Below, piece by piece: positions 29,667-37,827 of a DNA stretch of 39,690 bases. The notes beneath the pieces are model-generated. The model saw only the letters and a list, made by a program, of their open reading frames with translations. It did not search any database and was not told the DNA's origin. The position numbers and the translations under genes are program-made. How positions within the stretch are numbered: position 1 is the first letter of the stretch; every line of letters begins with the position of its first letter. Source of the DNA: Streptomyces albospinus (GTDB taxonomy: Bacteria > Actinomycetota > Actinomycetes > Streptomycetales > Streptomycetaceae); contig NZ_BMRP01000027.1 in NCBI RefSeq assembly GCF_014648695.1, positions 47,521-87,210 of the forward strand, written 5' to 3'.

Positions 29667-32381
29667 TTACGGCGACAGCGTCAGCGTCTCCTTGCCCGCC
29701 TTCTTCACGGCGTCTTCGCCGAACGCCCAGGGGAGGAGTTCGCCCTTGGCCCACTTGTCGGTCTGGTCGTAGTAGTGGGCGCTGTAGGCGTGACCGGAGG
29801 CGCCGGTGAGGTTGATCCAGCGGGACTTGTCGAGGTCGGCGAGGTTGACGATCATCCGCATGGACGGGACCCAGGTGACCTTGTAGCCGCCGGAGGCGTT
29901 CCAGCCGGTGGCGTCGACCGCGGCCTCACCGCCGCCGAGGTTCCACGGGCCGCGGTTGAACAGGCCCTGGAGGAAGCCCGGCCCGTCCTTGCCGAGGGTC
30001 TGGTTCGTGAGGTCCATCTGGTGGAGCCGGCCCCAGGTCCAGTTGTCGATGTTCTTGCCGAGCTTGGAGGTCAGCTCGTAGCGGGCGTCCTTCATGGCCT
30101 GCGCGAGGAGCTGGTCGCGGTTCTTGAGGCCGGGGTGGCCGGGCCGGTCCTCGGTCTTCCACCAGGCGTTGTTGGGGTCGTCGAGGATGTTCCGGACGAC
30201 CTCGTACCAGCGGTCGCCGCCGTCGGGCTGGGCGGAGTCGCCGGCCCGCTGGCCGCATTCGCGGACCAGCTTGTTCTGGTCGTCGGCGGGGCCGGTGTCG
30301 CTGGCCGGGCGGACGTAGAGGCACTGGCCCTGGACGCGCAGCTCCTTGGGCATCTTGTTGCCGAAGGCGAGCTTGAGGGTGTTGCGCCAGACGGCGTTGA
30401 AGTACGCGGCGGCGGCGGAGTCGGGCTCCTGGGTGAAGTCCCAGCCGCTGAGCAGCTGCTGGGCGTCGCGGACGTACTTGTCCTTGATGTCGATCTTCGT
30501 CAGGTAGGGGGTCAGCAGCCGGGCGATCTCGCTGCTGTTGTCCTTCTGGAAGGTCTGCATGTCGTCGGTGGAGACCTTGCCGCCGTCCTTGATCTTGGAC
30601 TCGATGAGGTCGTTGATCCGCTGGCTGCGGGTGCCGTAGCCCCAGTCCTTGGTGATCAGGTAGGGGTACTTCTCGTCGGTGACGGCCTGGTTGGCGGTGA
30701 CGATGAAGCCGCGCTTGGGGTTGTACTCGTACGGCAGCGCGCTCTGCGGGATGTAGCCGGTCCACTGGTAGGCGGGGTCCCAGCCGGGGGCCGGGTAGCT
30801 GCCGTCGCCCTTGCCGCGGACCGGGATCTTCCCGGGCATCTGGTAGCCGATGTTGCCCTTGGTGTCGGCGTAGATCAGGTTCTGGGAGGGGACCTCGAAG
30901 TCGGCGGCGGCCTTGCGGAAGTCCGTCCAGTCCTTGGCCCGGTCGGCCCCGAAGATGGCGTCCATGGTCTTGCCGGGGTCCAGGGCGGTCCAGCGCAGCG
31001 ATACGGCGTAGCCGTCGCCGCGGTCGGGGGCGCCGTTGGCCACCGGGGCGTCCTTGCCGACGCCGGCCAGCTCGTCGTCGCGGTCGGAGACGATCGGGCC
31101 GTTGTTGGTGGCGCGGACGGTGATCTGGCGGCTCTCCCCGCCGGCGACCTTGATGGTCTCCTTGCGCGTGACGAAGGGCTGCTGCTTGCCGTCGTAGAGG
31201 TACCCGTCGGCGGTGATCTTCTCCAGGTACAGGTCGGTGACGTCCGCACCGAGGTTGGTCATGCCCCAGGAGATGTTCTGGTTGTGGCCGATGACGACGC
31301 CGGGCATCCCGGAGAAGGTGAAGCCGGCGACGTCGTAGTTGCACTTGGGGCCGGTGGTGCGGCAGTGCAGGCCCATCTGGTACCAGAGCGAGGGCATCTG
31401 CGGTGCCAGGTGCGGGTCGTTGGCGAGCAGCGGCTTGCCGGTGGTGGTGTGATCACCGGAGACGACCCAGGAGTTGGAGCCGATGCCGTTGCCGTTGGGG
31501 CCGAGCAGCGCCGGGATCTTGTCGAGGGTGGTGGACAGCGCGGAGAGCTGCGCGTGGACGCGCGCGCCGGCGGCGCCCGGGGCGCCGGCGGAGGTGGTGC
31601 CGGCGGCGGCCTTGGGGTCGAACTCCTTGGTGGCCGGGTCGACCGCGCCGCCGTCGACGACCGGCCGGTTCCGCTGGTACGGGTAGGCCGGGTAGAGCTG
31701 GTTGATCTGGGCCTGCGTGAACCGGCTGGTCATCAGGGCGCGGTCGATCTCGTCCTTCATGTTGCCGCGCAGGTCCCAGGCCATCGCCTTGAGCCAGGCC
31801 ACCGAGTCGACCGGGGTCCACTTCTCGGGCTTGTAGTCGTTCTGGAAGCCGAGCGCCGCGTACTCCAGGGACAGCGCCGAGCCCTGATGGTCCTTGAGGT
31901 AGGCGTTGACGCCGTCGGCGTACGCCTGGAGGTTCTTCTTGGTGTCGGCCGAGAGCTTGGTGTCGTATTCCTTCTGCGCCACGTCGTGCCAGCCGAGGGT
32001 CCGCAGGAACTCGTCGCTCTTGACCTGACTCTTGCCGAACATTTCCGAAAGCCGGCCGGCGGTCATGTGCCGGCGGACGTCCATCTCCCAGAACCGGTCC
32101 TGGGCCTGGACGTATCCCTGGGCGCGGAAGAGGTCCTGGTCGGTGTCGGCGTAGATCTGCGGGATGCCGTTGGCGTCGCGCACCACGTCCACCGGGTCGG
32201 TCAGGCCCAGGAGTTTGAGCGACCCGGTGGTCTCCGGGAAGGACGCGCGTACGGTGCTGACGCTCCAGTACGCGCCGAAGCCGACGCCCGCCACGAGCAG
32301 CAGCACGACCGTGAGCGCGACGAGGCGGCCACGCCGCCCCTTCTTCTTTTTGGGGGCCGGTCCGGACTTGTTGGCGGGCAT
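29667..32381 (-). CDS. Membrane-anchored penicillin acylase family Ntn hydrolase
   Basis: A 904-residue amidase of the penicillin acylase family, made as a precursor that cuts itself into alpha and beta chains. The N-terminus is Lys/Arg-rich followed by one membrane span (about residues 22-42), so it is anchored with the enzyme outside. The alpha chain (to residue 301) includes QAQDRFWEMD and HMTAGRLSEMFG. Autocleavage is expected at GIG/SNSW, giving Ser302 as the N-terminal nucleophile; NNGPIV carries the oxyanion Asn. The ATG at 32381 has AAGGA upstream. The acylated substrate is unknown; relatives hydrolyse beta-lactam side chains or acyl-homoserine lactones. Confidence 0.92.
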   Translation of the reverse strand: MPANKSGPAPKKKKGRRGRLVALTVVLLLVAGVGFGAYWSVSTVRASFPETTGSLKLLGLTDPVDVVRDANGIPQIYADTDQDLFRAQGYVQAQDRFWEMDVRRHMTAGRLSEMFGKSQVKSDEFLRTLGWHDVAQKEYDTKLSADTKKNLQAYADGVNAYLKDHQGSALSLEYAALGFQNDYKPEKWTPVDSVAWLKAMAWDLRGNMKDEIDRALMTSRFTQAQINQLYPAYPYQRNRPVVDGGAVDPATKEFDPKAAAGTTSAGAPGAAGARVHAQLSALSTTLDKIPALLGPNGNGIGSNSWVVSGDHTTTGKPLLANDPHLAPQMPSLWYQMGLHCRTTGPKCNYDVAGFTFSGMPGVVIGHNQNISWGMTNLGADVTDLYLEKITADGYLYDGKQQPFVTRKETIKVAGGESRQITVRATNNGPIVSDRDDELAGVGKDAPVANGAPDRGDGYAVSLRWTALDPGKTMDAIFGADRAKDWTDFRKAAADFEVPSQNLIYADTKGNIGYQMPGKIPVRGKGDGSYPAPGWDPAYQWTGYIPQSALPYEYNPKRGFIVTANQAVTDEKYPYLITKDWGYGTRSQRINDLIESKIKDGGKVSTDDMQTFQKDNSSEIARLLTPYLTKIDIKDKYVRDAQQLLSGWDFTQEPDSAAAAYFNAVWRNTLKLAFGNKMPKELRVQGQCLYVRPASDTGPADDQNKLVRECGQRAGDSAQPDGGDRWYEVVRNILDDPNNAWWKTEDRPGHPGLKNRDQLLAQAMKDARYELTSKLGKNIDNWTWGRLHQMDLTNQTLGKDGPGFLQGLFNRGPWNLGGGEAAVDATGWNASGGYKVTWVPSMRMIVNLADLDKSRWINLTGASGHAYSAHYYDQTDKWAKGELLPWAFGEDAVKKAGKETLTLSP

Positions 32382-32570
32382 CTCTGTCCTTCGAGGGGCA
32401 GGGTGGGAGTGCTGGAGCAACCATAGGCGCACGGCCTGTGCGACCCCTACGCGGAGTCACCACCGGCACATTAAACTTTCAAGCAATGGTAAATTGTTAG
32501 GGTCAGTAACTAGATACGGTAAGGACCACTCACCCGTCCGCCCCGATCCCGTGCGAGGAAGGATCAGCTC
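32382..32570. promoter_or_regulatory. Divergent A+T-rich promoter region, acylase / antiporter
   Basis: Bases 32470-32520 are strikingly A+T-rich for this genome, with TTAAACTTTC, GGTAAATTG and TAGATA, and stop codons in every plus-strand frame. Promoters for both genes probably lie here, but no -35/-10 pair at standard spacing is clear. GTTA-7 nt-TAAC at about 32495-32510 is a weak inverted repeat. Confidence 0.45.
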
Positions 32571-34097
32571 CTGACTGTCGAACACCTCAACGAACTCCTG
32601 CTGATCTGCTCGCTCGTACTGCTCGTCGCTGTTGCCGCGGTACGGCTCTCCTCGCGCAGCGGGCTCCCCAGCCTGCTCATCTACCTGGGGATAGGCATCG
32701 CCATAGGGCAGGACGGCATCGGCGGCGTCGTCTTCGGCAACGCCGAACTGACCCAACTCCTGGGCTATGCGGCCCTGGTGGTGATCCTCGCCGAGGGCGG
32801 CCTGGGCACCAAGTGGAAAGAGATCAAACCGGCGCTGCCCCAGGCGGCGGTGCTCTCGACGTTCGGCGTCGCGGTGAGCGTGGGGGTCACCGCGGCCGGC
32901 GCGCACTACCTGGCCGGGCTGGAATGGCGCCAGGCCCTGCTGATCGGCGCGGTGGTCTCCTCCACGGACGCCGCGGCCGTCTTCTCCGTCCTGCGCAGCG
33001 TGCCGCTGCCGTCCCGGCTGACCGGTGTCCTGGAGGCCGAATCAGGCTTCAACGACGCCCCTGTCGTCATCCTCGTCGTCGCCTTCTCCACTGCCGGCCC
33101 GATCGAGCACTGGTACGTCCTCCTCGGCGAGATAGCGCTGGAGCTGGCGATCGGCGCCGCCGTCGGACTGGCCGTCGGCTGGCTCGGCGCGTACGGCATG
33201 CGGCACGTGGCACTGCCCGCCTCCGGCCTCTACCCGATCGCCGTGATGGCCATCGCCGTCTCCGCGTACGCGGCCGGCGCACTGGCGCACGGCTCCGGCT
33301 TCCTCGCCGTCTATCTGGCCGCGGTCATCCTCGGCAACGCCAAGCTCCCGCACGCCCCGGCCACCCGCGGCTTCGCCGAAGGGGTCGGCTGGATCGGCCA
33401 GATCGGGATGTTCGTGCTGCTGGGCCTGCTGGTCACCCCGCACAACCTGCTCGACGACATCGTGCCGGCGCTGCTCATCGGCATGATCCTGACGCTCGTG
33501 GCCCGGCCGCTGTCCGTCTTCACCTCGCTGCTGCCGTTCGGGATGCCGTGGCAGGAGAAGACGCTGCTGTCCTGGGCCGGGCTGCGCGGCGCGGTGCCGA
33601 TCGTGCTGGCCACCATCCCGATGGTGAGCGATGTCCCCGGCAGCGAGACGGTCTTCAACATCGTCTTCGTCCTGGTCGTCGTCTACACCCTCATCCAGGG
33701 GCCGACCCTGCCGTGGCTGGCCCGCCGGCTGCGGCTCGGCGAGGGCGAGGAGGCCGCCGACCTGGGCATCGAGTCGGCGCCCCTGGAGCGGCTGCGCGGC
33801 CATCTGCTGTCGACCTCGATAGGGCCCGTCTCCCGGATGCACGGCGTCGAGGTCGGCGAGCTCCGGATGCCGGCGGGCGCCGCGGTCACCCTCGTCGTAC
33901 GGGACGGCGCCAGCTTCGTGCCCTCCCCGAGCACCGTGCTGCGGCGCGGCGACGAGCTGCTGGTGGTCGCCACCGACCCGGTGCGCGACGCGGCCGAGCG
34001 GCGGCTCCAGGCCGTCTCGCAGGGCGGCAAGCTGGCCGGCTGGCTGGGCACCGGCGCGCCCCGGGGAGGGGCCGAGCGGCGCCCGCGGCGCGGCTGA
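32571..34097 (+). CDS. Potassium/proton antiporter, CPA1/NhaP type, CTG start
   Basis: A 508-residue membrane antiporter exporting K+ (or Na+) in exchange for H+. The membrane part has about 12 spans with IIGAVVSSTDAAAVF-like motif (here LLIGAVVSSTDAAAVFSVL) and AESGFNDAPVVILV holding the ion-binding Asp. The last 130 residues are a cytoplasmic RCK_C/TrkA-C-like regulatory domain (LRMPAGAAVTLVVRDG, LRRGDELLVVA). An in-frame stop at 32520 and no ATG, GTG or TTG before 32775 leave CTG at 32571 as the only sensible start. It follows AGGAAGGA by 7 bases and restores the TVEHLNELLLICSLVLLVA N-terminus. A GTG at 32775/32778 would delete the first two spans. Confidence 0.9.
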   Translation: MTVEHLNELLLICSLVLLVAVAAVRLSSRSGLPSLLIYLGIGIAIGQDGIGGVVFGNAELTQLLGYAALVVILAEGGLGTKWKEIKPALPQAAVLSTFGVAVSVGVTAAGAHYLAGLEWRQALLIGAVVSSTDAAAVFSVLRSVPLPSRLTGVLEAESGFNDAPVVILVVAFSTAGPIEHWYVLLGEIALELAIGAAVGLAVGWLGAYGMRHVALPASGLYPIAVMAIAVSAYAAGALAHGSGFLAVYLAAVILGNAKLPHAPATRGFAEGVGWIGQIGMFVLLGLLVTPHNLLDDIVPALLIGMILTLVARPLSVFTSLLPFGMPWQEKTLLSWAGLRGAVPIVLATIPMVSDVPGSETVFNIVFVLVVVYTLIQGPTLPWLARRLRLGEGEEAADLGIESAPLERLRGHLLSTSIGPVSRMHGVEVGELRMPAGAAVTLVVRDGASFVPSPSTVLRRGDELLVVATDPVRDAAERRLQAVSQGGKLAGWLGTGAPRGGAERRPRRG

Positions 34098-34199
34098 GCC
34101 GGCGCGCACAGCTCGGCCGGGGCCGGCACCGCGCCCGGCCCGGCTTGCCCCGCCCGGCCGCGAATGTGCTCTATCTCTCCACGGATCCCAAGGAAATCC

Positions 34200-34233
34200 C
34201 GGTGAAGCCCTGGTTAATCCCAGGGCTTCACCG
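34200..34233 (+). terminator. Terminator after the antiporter gene
   Basis: A 13-bp perfect stem (CGGTGAAGCCCTG / CAGGGCTTCACCG) with an 8-base loop, followed by CTTTCG. It isolates the antiporter from the MFS gene. A smaller hairpin CTCTGC-5 nt-GCAGAG lies at 34282-34298. Confidence 0.8.
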
Positions 34234-34459
34234 CTTTCGACCTGTAGTATGAAGACAGAAATTTGACGGATTACGAACCACCTCTGCCTGACGCAGAGCT
34301 GGCGCGACCGCTCGGCGGCCGCGGTCCTCTGCCACACGCAGCCACCCCTCAGGTGCGGACCACGCGGTATCACTCGGTCCTGCGCGAGAGGACAGCTCTC
34401 GGCGCGTACCCGTGACGACCTCGCGGGGCAGCGCTACCAGGCGGCAGAAAGGCCCGGCC

Positions 34460-35758
34460 GTGGCATCCGCGGTCAAGGACTCCCGTCCCGGTTACGGACG
34501 TCTGCTGCGCACCCCCGGAGCATGGACGTTCCTGCTGCCCGGCTTCCTGGCCCGGCAGCCGTTCGCCATGCTGACCATCGGCATCGTGCTGCTCGTCCAG
34601 TCCACCACCGGCTCCTACGGCACCGCCGGCACGGTCTCCGCCGCCACCGGCGTCTCGATGGCGCTGTTCGCCCCGCAGGGCGGCAAGCTCGCCGACCGCT
34701 TCGGCCAACGCGCCGTCCTCATCCCCGGCGTCCTGGTGCACGTCGCCGGCGTCTCGGCTCTGATCACCCTGGCCCTCGCGCACGCCCCCCTGTGGGCGCT
34801 GCTCGCGGTGGCCGTCCCCACGGGCGCCTCGACGCCGCAGGTCGGCCCGATGGTGCGGGCCCGCTGGGCGGCGAAGCTGGGCGGCAGCCCGCTGATGCCG
34901 ACGGCCGCCGCCTTCGAGTCGGTGACCGACGAGTTCACCTTCGTCGTCGGCCCGGTGCTGGCGACCGCGCTGTGCACCGGTATCCACCCGGCCGCCGGCC
35001 TGGTCGCCGAGGCCGCGCTGTCACTGGCCGGCGGCCTGCTGTTCGCCTCCCAGCGGCGCACCCAGCCGCCCGTCCACCGGGGTCGGGCCGACGACCGATC
35101 CCGCGTCTCGGCGCTGTCCGTCCCCGGCGTCCGCGTCCTGATCGTGGCGTTCCTCGGCATCGGCTCCGTCTTCGGCGGGATGCAGGTCTCGCTGACCGCG
35201 CTCACCGAGCACATCGGGCAGCCCGGCATCAACGGCGTCCTCTACGGGATCTTCGCGGGCGGCAACATGCTCGCCGGCATCGCCTGCGGCGCCATCGCCT
35301 GGAAGGTCGGCCCGCGCCGCCGGCTGCTGGTGGCCTACGGGCTGCTGGCGCTGGCCACCACCCCGCTGTGGACGGTGACGTCGGTGCCGCTGCTGGGCGC
35401 CGCCGGCCTCGTCGTCGGCCTGTGCATCGCCCCCGCGCTGATCACCGGCTACACCCTCGTCGAGTCGCTGGTCCCGGCCGCCGCCCGCACCGAAGCCTTC
35501 ACCTGGCTGACCGGCGCGGTCGCGCTGGGCCAGGCCGCCGCGGCCACCTCCGCCGGCCAGCTGGCGGACCGCTTCGGCCCGAGCGCCGGGTTCCTGGTGC
35601 CGCTGGCCGGCACCGCGCTGGCGCTGGTCGTGCTGCTGGCGCTGCGGACGCACCTGCTGCCGCGGTCCTCGAAGGTGGTCGCCGGGTCGGCCGACGACGC
35701 CGCGGACGTCTCCGGGCCGGTCCGCGACGACCACGACCGCGAGCTGGCGAACGCCTGA
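34460..35758 (+). CDS. Major facilitator superfamily transporter
   Basis: A 432-residue transporter with 12 predicted spans. The N-terminal half has QGGKLADRFGQRAVLIPG, the MFS loop 2-3 motif with DRFG; the second half repeats it as AGQLADRFGPSAG. The cytoplasmic centre (about residues 195-220) is hydrophilic. The GTG at 34460 was chosen because AAAGG precedes it by about 8 bases; the upstream GTG at 34412 lacks a site. MFS proteins of this length are commonly drug or metabolite exporters; nothing here names the substrate. The gene has its own unit, bounded by terminators or promoters on both sides. Confidence 0.9.
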   Translation: MASAVKDSRPGYGRLLRTPGAWTFLLPGFLARQPFAMLTIGIVLLVQSTTGSYGTAGTVSAATGVSMALFAPQGGKLADRFGQRAVLIPGVLVHVAGVSALITLALAHAPLWALLAVAVPTGASTPQVGPMVRARWAAKLGGSPLMPTAAAFESVTDEFTFVVGPVLATALCTGIHPAAGLVAEAALSLAGGLLFASQRRTQPPVHRGRADDRSRVSALSVPGVRVLIVAFLGIGSVFGGMQVSLTALTEHIGQPGINGVLYGIFAGGNMLAGIACGAIAWKVGPRRRLLVAYGLLALATTPLWTVTSVPLLGAAGLVVGLCIAPALITGYTLVESLVPAAARTEAFTWLTGAVALGQAAAATSAGQLADRFGPSAGFLVPLAGTALALVVLLALRTHLLPRSSKVVAGSADDAADVSGPVRDDHDRELANA

Positions 35759-35924
35759 CGGGCCGCCGGGCCGGACGTCCGAAACGTCCGGCCCGGCGCC
35801 CGACCAGCTGCGGGAGCGGCCCCGGAGACCGGCGCCGAGCCGGACGGGAGCCGGACGTGGAGTCGGTCACCGTATGCCGGCCACGGTGGACTGATGCGCG
35901 GGAATACTGCAATATGGAGCGTCG

Positions 35925-35951
35925 TTAGCACTCAATGAGTGAGAGTGCCAG
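35925..35951. promoter_or_regulatory. CIRCE element (HrcA operator) upstream of fmdB
   Basis: TTAGCACTC at 35925-35933, exactly nine bases, then GAGTGCCAG at 35943-35951. The CIRCE consensus is TTAGCACTC-N9-GAGTGCTAA, so 16 of 18 arm positions match with the exact spacer. It lies just upstream of the ribosome site (GGAGGA) of fmdB, as in groE genes. HrcA-CIRCE represses chaperonin genes in Streptomyces. No chaperonin gene is nearby. Confidence 0.82.
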
Positions 35952-35962
35952 GAGGAAGTCAA

Positions 35963-36304
35963 GTGCCGACCTATCAGTACCAGTGCACCGCGTGCGGCGA
36001 GGGCCTTGAGGCCGTGCAGAAGTTCACCGACGACGCGCTCACCGAGTGCCCCAGCTGCAACGGACGCCTCAAGAAGGTGTTCTCCGCGGTCGGCATCGTC
36101 TTCAAGGGCTCGGGCTTCTACCGCAACGACAGCCGCGGCTCGTCGTCCAGCAGCAGCCCCGCCAAGAGCTCCTCCTCGTCGACCGGCTCGTCGTCCTCGA
36201 CGTCCTCGTCCGACTCCTCGTCGAGCGGCTCCTCGGACAGCAAGCCGTCGGCCGCGGCGTCCGCCGGCACCTCGGGCTCGGCGAGCACCAGCTCCGCCGC
36301 CTGA
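35963..36304 (+). CDS. FmdB-family zinc-ribbon protein with Ser-rich tail
   Basis: A 113-residue protein. Residues 1-45 form an FmdB-type zinc ribbon with Cys8, Cys11, Cys29 and Cys32 (CTAC ... CPSC) and the usual PTYQYQCTACGE start. From about residue 56 to the end it is a low-complexity Ser-rich, then Ser/Ala/Gly tail of about 58 residues. The GTG at 35963 has GGAGGA 7 bases upstream and is preferred to the ATG 24 bases earlier, which lies in the CIRCE arm. The exact biochemical role of FmdB proteins is unknown. The CIRCE site suggests heat-shock control. Confidence 0.88.
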   Translation: MPTYQYQCTACGEGLEAVQKFTDDALTECPSCNGRLKKVFSAVGIVFKGSGFYRNDSRGSSSSSSPAKSSSSSTGSSSSTSSSDSSSSGSSDSKPSAAASAGTSGSASTSSAA

Positions 36305-36316
36305 CCTCAGCTTCTC

Positions 36317-36356
36317 CGGACCCCGCCGCCCCCGCCAGAGGGGGCGGCGGGGTCCG
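36317..36356 (+). terminator. Strong terminator after fmdB
   Basis: A perfect 17-bp stem (36317-36333 with 36340-36356, CGGACCCCGCCGCCCCC and its complement) and a 6-base loop, 13 bases after the fmdB stop. It separates fmdB from the phosphorylase gene. Confidence 0.9.
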
Positions 36357-36438
36357 CTGCGTCGCGGGGCGCGGGCCGGCCGCCCCGCTCGTCCCGCCCG
36401 TTCCCCTGGTCCCCGGCCGGCCCGCCACCGCACCCCGA

Positions 36439-36444
36439 TAGTGT
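36439..36444 (+). promoter_or_regulatory. -10 box TAGTGT for the MTA phosphorylase gene
   Basis: TAGTGT ends 7 bases before the ATG at 36452 with no ribosome site, fitting a leaderless message. Confidence 0.6.
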
Positions 36445-36451
36445 GACCGGC

Positions 36452-37285
36452 ATGGCAGACGCGGAGATTGGCGTAATCGGCGGGTCGGGGTTCTACTCGT
36501 TCCTCGACGACGTGACCGAGATCACGGTGGACACCCCCTACGGGCCCCCGAGCGACTCCCTGTTCCTGGGCGAGATCGCCGGCCGCTCCGTCGCCTTCCT
36601 GCCCCGGCACGGCCGCGGCCACCACCTCCCGCCGCACCGCATCAACTACCGCGCCAACATGTGGGCGCTGCGCTCCCTCGGCGTCCGGCAGGTCCTCGGC
36701 CCGTGCGCCGTCGGCGGCCTGCGCCCCGAATACGGGCCAGGGACCCTCCTGGTCCCCGACCAGCTCGTCGACCGCACCAAGGGCCGCGTCCAGACCTACT
36801 TCGACGGCGAACCGCTCCCCGACGGCAGCATCCCCAACGTCGTCCACCTCACCTTCGCCGACCCGTACTGCCCCACCGGGCGCCGGGCCGCCCTCACCGC
36901 CGCCCGCGGCCGTGACTGGGAACCCGTCGACGGCGGCACCCTCGTCGTCATCGAGGGCCCCCGCTTCTCCACCCGCGCCGAATCGCGCTGGCACGCCGCC
37001 CAGGGCTGGTCGGTGGTCGGCATGACCGGCCACCCCGAAGCCGTCCTGGCCCGCGAAATGAGCCTCTGCTACACGTCGTTGACGCTGGTCACCGACCTGG
37101 ACGCGGGCACCGAGACCGGCGACGGCGTCTCCCACGAGGAAGTCCTCAAGGTCTTCGGCGAGAACGTCAGCCGGCTCCGCGACGTCCTCTTCGACACCGT
37201 CGCCGCCCTCCCCGAGAACACCGCCCGCGACTGCCTGTGCACCGACGCGCACCAGGGGTGGGACCTGGGCATCGAGCTGCCGTAG
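36452..37285 (+). CDS. S-methyl-5'-thioadenosine (or -inosine) phosphorylase
   Basis: A 277-residue purine-nucleoside phosphorylase-type enzyme that splits methylthioadenosine or methylthioinosine with phosphate in the methionine salvage pathway. VIGGSGFYSFLDD at the start, FLPRHGRGHHLPPHRINYRANMWAL, the substrate/phosphate block VIEGPRFSTRAES and MTGHPEAVLAREMSLCY are family signatures; the last block places the purine-binding Asp in VTDLDAG. Bacterial members differ in adenosine or inosine preference and I cannot settle that by eye. ATG at 36452 is leaderless in layout. Confidence 0.93.
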   Translation: MADAEIGVIGGSGFYSFLDDVTEITVDTPYGPPSDSLFLGEIAGRSVAFLPRHGRGHHLPPHRINYRANMWALRSLGVRQVLGPCAVGGLRPEYGPGTLLVPDQLVDRTKGRVQTYFDGEPLPDGSIPNVVHLTFADPYCPTGRRAALTAARGRDWEPVDGGTLVVIEGPRFSTRAESRWHAAQGWSVVGMTGHPEAVLAREMSLCYTSLTLVTDLDAGTETGDGVSHEEVLKVFGENVSRLRDVLFDTVAALPENTARDCLCTDAHQGWDLGIELP

Positions 37286-37374
37286 CGGCGGGGGTGCCGG
37301 GGCCAGGGGAGCCGGGCACCGGGGTACCGCGGCGCCGGGAGGCGTCGGCGAGGTACCGGCGAATACACCGGCGA

Positions 37375-37395
37375 GGAGGGGCTCACGGCCCCTCC
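37375..37395 (+). terminator. Hairpin after MTA phosphorylase gene
   Basis: GGAGGGGC-5 nt-GCCCCTCC, 8 bp perfect, about 90 bases after the stop codon. It is the only clear stem in the 37286-37524 gap, apart from the DnaA boxes. Confidence 0.45.
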
Positions 37396-37407
37396 CGGGT
37401 GACGGGG

Positions 37408-37434
37408 TTATCCACAATCCCGGGTCTGTCCACA
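37408..37434 (+). promoter_or_regulatory. Pair of DnaA boxes
   Basis: TTATCCACA at 37408-37416 and CTGTCCACA at 37426-37434, same strand, start to start 18 bases. Both fit the Streptomyces DnaA-box pattern (T/C)(T/C)(A/G/C)TCCACA. They lie in a gap between genes, far from any visible dnaA/dnaN locus. Confidence 0.6.
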
Positions 37435-37524
37435 GCGCGGAGCGAGCGGCGGCGGAATGCGGCACGGTGATGTTCACCGGGCCCGAACGGCGGGCCCGGG
37501 AAGCCGATTCCCCACCCGCAGGCG

Positions 37525-37827
37525 GTGATCACCATGCCCCGTCCCTCCCCCGACCCACGCGCCCCCGTCCCCGGTCCCGCGCTCATCCCTCCGCCCTTCC
37601 CGGCGCCCCCGCTCCCCACTCCCCCTCGATGTGAAGTGCCGCACTTCCCACCGGTACGGGTGGCCGGCGCCCGCACCCGAGGGCGGCGGGCCCACCGGCA
37701 GCGCCTGCTCACCGCCGCCCTGGCGATCACCGCCGCAGCACTGGCCACCGGCGTATCGAACGGGCCCGTACGAGCCGCCACCACGCCCGCCTGCCCCGCG
37801 GCGACTCCACCCGCCGGGGGTCGGTGA
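37525..37827 (+). CDS. Small Pro/Arg-rich protein with one hydrophobic segment, possibly truncated
   Basis: A 100-residue frame beginning at a GTG. Residues 1-35 are almost all Pro, Ser and Ala, residues 44-60 are Arg-rich (VAGARTRGRRAHRQR), then one hydrophobic segment LLTAALAITAAALATGV and a short tail to the stop. In many Streptomyces the gene before mscL codes for a longer protein with this kind of N-terminus followed by a SAF (CpaB/RcpC-like) domain; the SAF domain is absent here. It may be a broken remnant or a small membrane protein. Function unknown. Confidence 0.4.
   Translation: MITMPRPSPDPRAPVPGPALIPPPFPAPPLPTPPRCEVPHFPPVRVAGARTRGRRAHRQRLLTAALAITAAALATGVSNGPVRAATTPACPAATPPAGGR

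Noticed and set aside
29397..32426. Long open frame (1009 codons) on the plus strand opposite the acylase gene
   Set aside because: It is the mirror frame of a real gene in G+C-rich DNA: Val/Gly/Leu-rich with no family motif, while the minus strand carries every penicillin acylase signature.
32382..32570. c-di-AMP (ydaO-type) or other riboswitch before the K+/H+ antiporter
   Set aside because: The likely leader is too short and I see no stems or conserved core of that class.
32775..32780. GTG codons as the start of the antiporter
   Set aside because: No ribosome site, and this would remove two membrane spans that are plainly encoded upstream in frame.
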